Part shown: positions 63,502-64,000 of the stretch, in pieces
How positions within the stretch are numbered: the first letter of the stretch is position 1
How the letters are laid out: the number at the start of each line of letters is the position of its first letter
Source of the DNA: Cardiocondyla obscurior
Lineage: Eukaryota > Arthropoda > Insecta > Hymenoptera > Formicidae
DNA length: 64,000 nucleotides
Direction: 5' to 3'
NCBI RefSeq assembly: GCF_019399895.1
Contig: NC_091881.1
Location: forward strand, 3,970,501-4,034,500
The notes under the pieces: generated by a model
Told to the model about the DNA's origin: nothing
What the model saw: the letters and a program-made list of their open reading frames with translations, nothing else
Database searches by the model: none
Translations under genes and position numbers: made by a program

Positions 63502-64000
63502 GTACCGACCGCGCAGGAGAATCCACGCCGGCGAAAATTAATTGGCGAACGGCGTATTTATGCGTGCATTATGCAACGCGGTGGATAAGACTTTCGGGAC
63601 GGGGCCCACCGGCCGGGCTAATTGAAACGCCACTGCGCGCGAGATAAGCCCCATTGCGACGGAGAGTTATGAGACAATATTATGAGGCGCCGTACGTCAA
63701 GCCCAAAATTAATTTCGGCCATCGCTTTGCGCGCCGGGCCGCAGATAGTGGTGAGTGCCACTCTCGGCGTCATTACGACGAAGCCGTATCATCCGCTCGT
63801 CGGTCGCCTATGTCTCTTTCTCGATGTTATCCGACGTTATTGAATTCAATACTCGCTCGTACCATGACGCTCGCCAGCGACATAATTTTCGTCGAGACAG
63901 ACCGATAATGTAAGGCCAGGCGGCATAATGATTACTCGCGTGAGTTATTACCTTCGAGAAAACGTATCTTTTCTCCTAAAATCTCGAAGTATAAATTGCC

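Larger units (their letters stand above)
43849..64000. other. 5' region of grn; no second gene recognised
   Basis: About 20 kb upstream of the first recognised coding exon. Open frames on both strands are either low complexity (CT/GA-driven Ser/Leu or Arg/Glu runs) or lack any recognisable domain. Features worth naming are listed separately: tandem stem-loops (44303-44440), a promoter-like segment (54440-54580), a GATA-site cluster (60478-60620) and two candidate untranslated exons. AT-rich, CpG-poorer patches occur at about 52600-52860, 55020-55150, 55680-55850, 57330-57500 and 59400-59520. Confidence 0.6.

Overview
The window looks like animal nuclear DNA, most likely from an insect and probably from a hymenopteran. 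Coding sequence is split into exons with canonical GT/AG splice sites. Most of the rest is non-coding and, by eye, CpG-rich with mid-range GC. Long A or T runs interrupted by single G or C bases, and GA, CT and other microsatellites, are very frequent. This texture resembles ant genomes, but that taxonomic guess rests on texture and one gene only.

I can support one gene: a GATA transcription factor of the GATA-2/3 class, orthologous to Drosophila grain (grn, GATAc). It lies on the minus strand. Three coding exons join in frame: 43553-43382 (N-terminus), 33301-32069 (the long activation region with the class-specific [12 protein letters not shown] motif) and 27290-27145 (the complete N-terminal GATA zinc finger). 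Together they give 517 residues. The exon for the C-terminal, main DNA-binding finger and the protein's C-terminus were not found, so they should lie beyond base 1. The intron between the two fingers would then exceed 27 kb.

Layout by plus coordinates: 1-27144 is the truncated intron 3; 27145-27290 the finger exon; 27291-32068 intron 2 (4.8 kb); 32069-33301 exon 2; 33302-43381 intron 1 (10.1 kb); 43382-43553 the first recognised coding exon, whose 5' end is uncertain; 43554-64000 the 5' region, with candidate untranslated exons and candidate regulatory segments. No second protein gene, tRNA, rRNA, CRISPR array or recognisable transposon was found. Long non-coding flanks around one developmental regulator suggest an enhancer-rich regulatory domain, which is inference.

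The most useful leads are: the symmetric phase 1-1 exon 2, whose skipping would keep the frame and give a short finger protein without the activation region; three tandem stem-loops at 44303-44440 upstream of the first coding exon; a promoter-like or insulator-like segment at 54440-54580; a GA-tract plus YY1/Pho-like element at 40270-40460; and a WGATAR cluster at 60478-60620 that could be autoregulatory. I did not find a clearly undescribed biological system.
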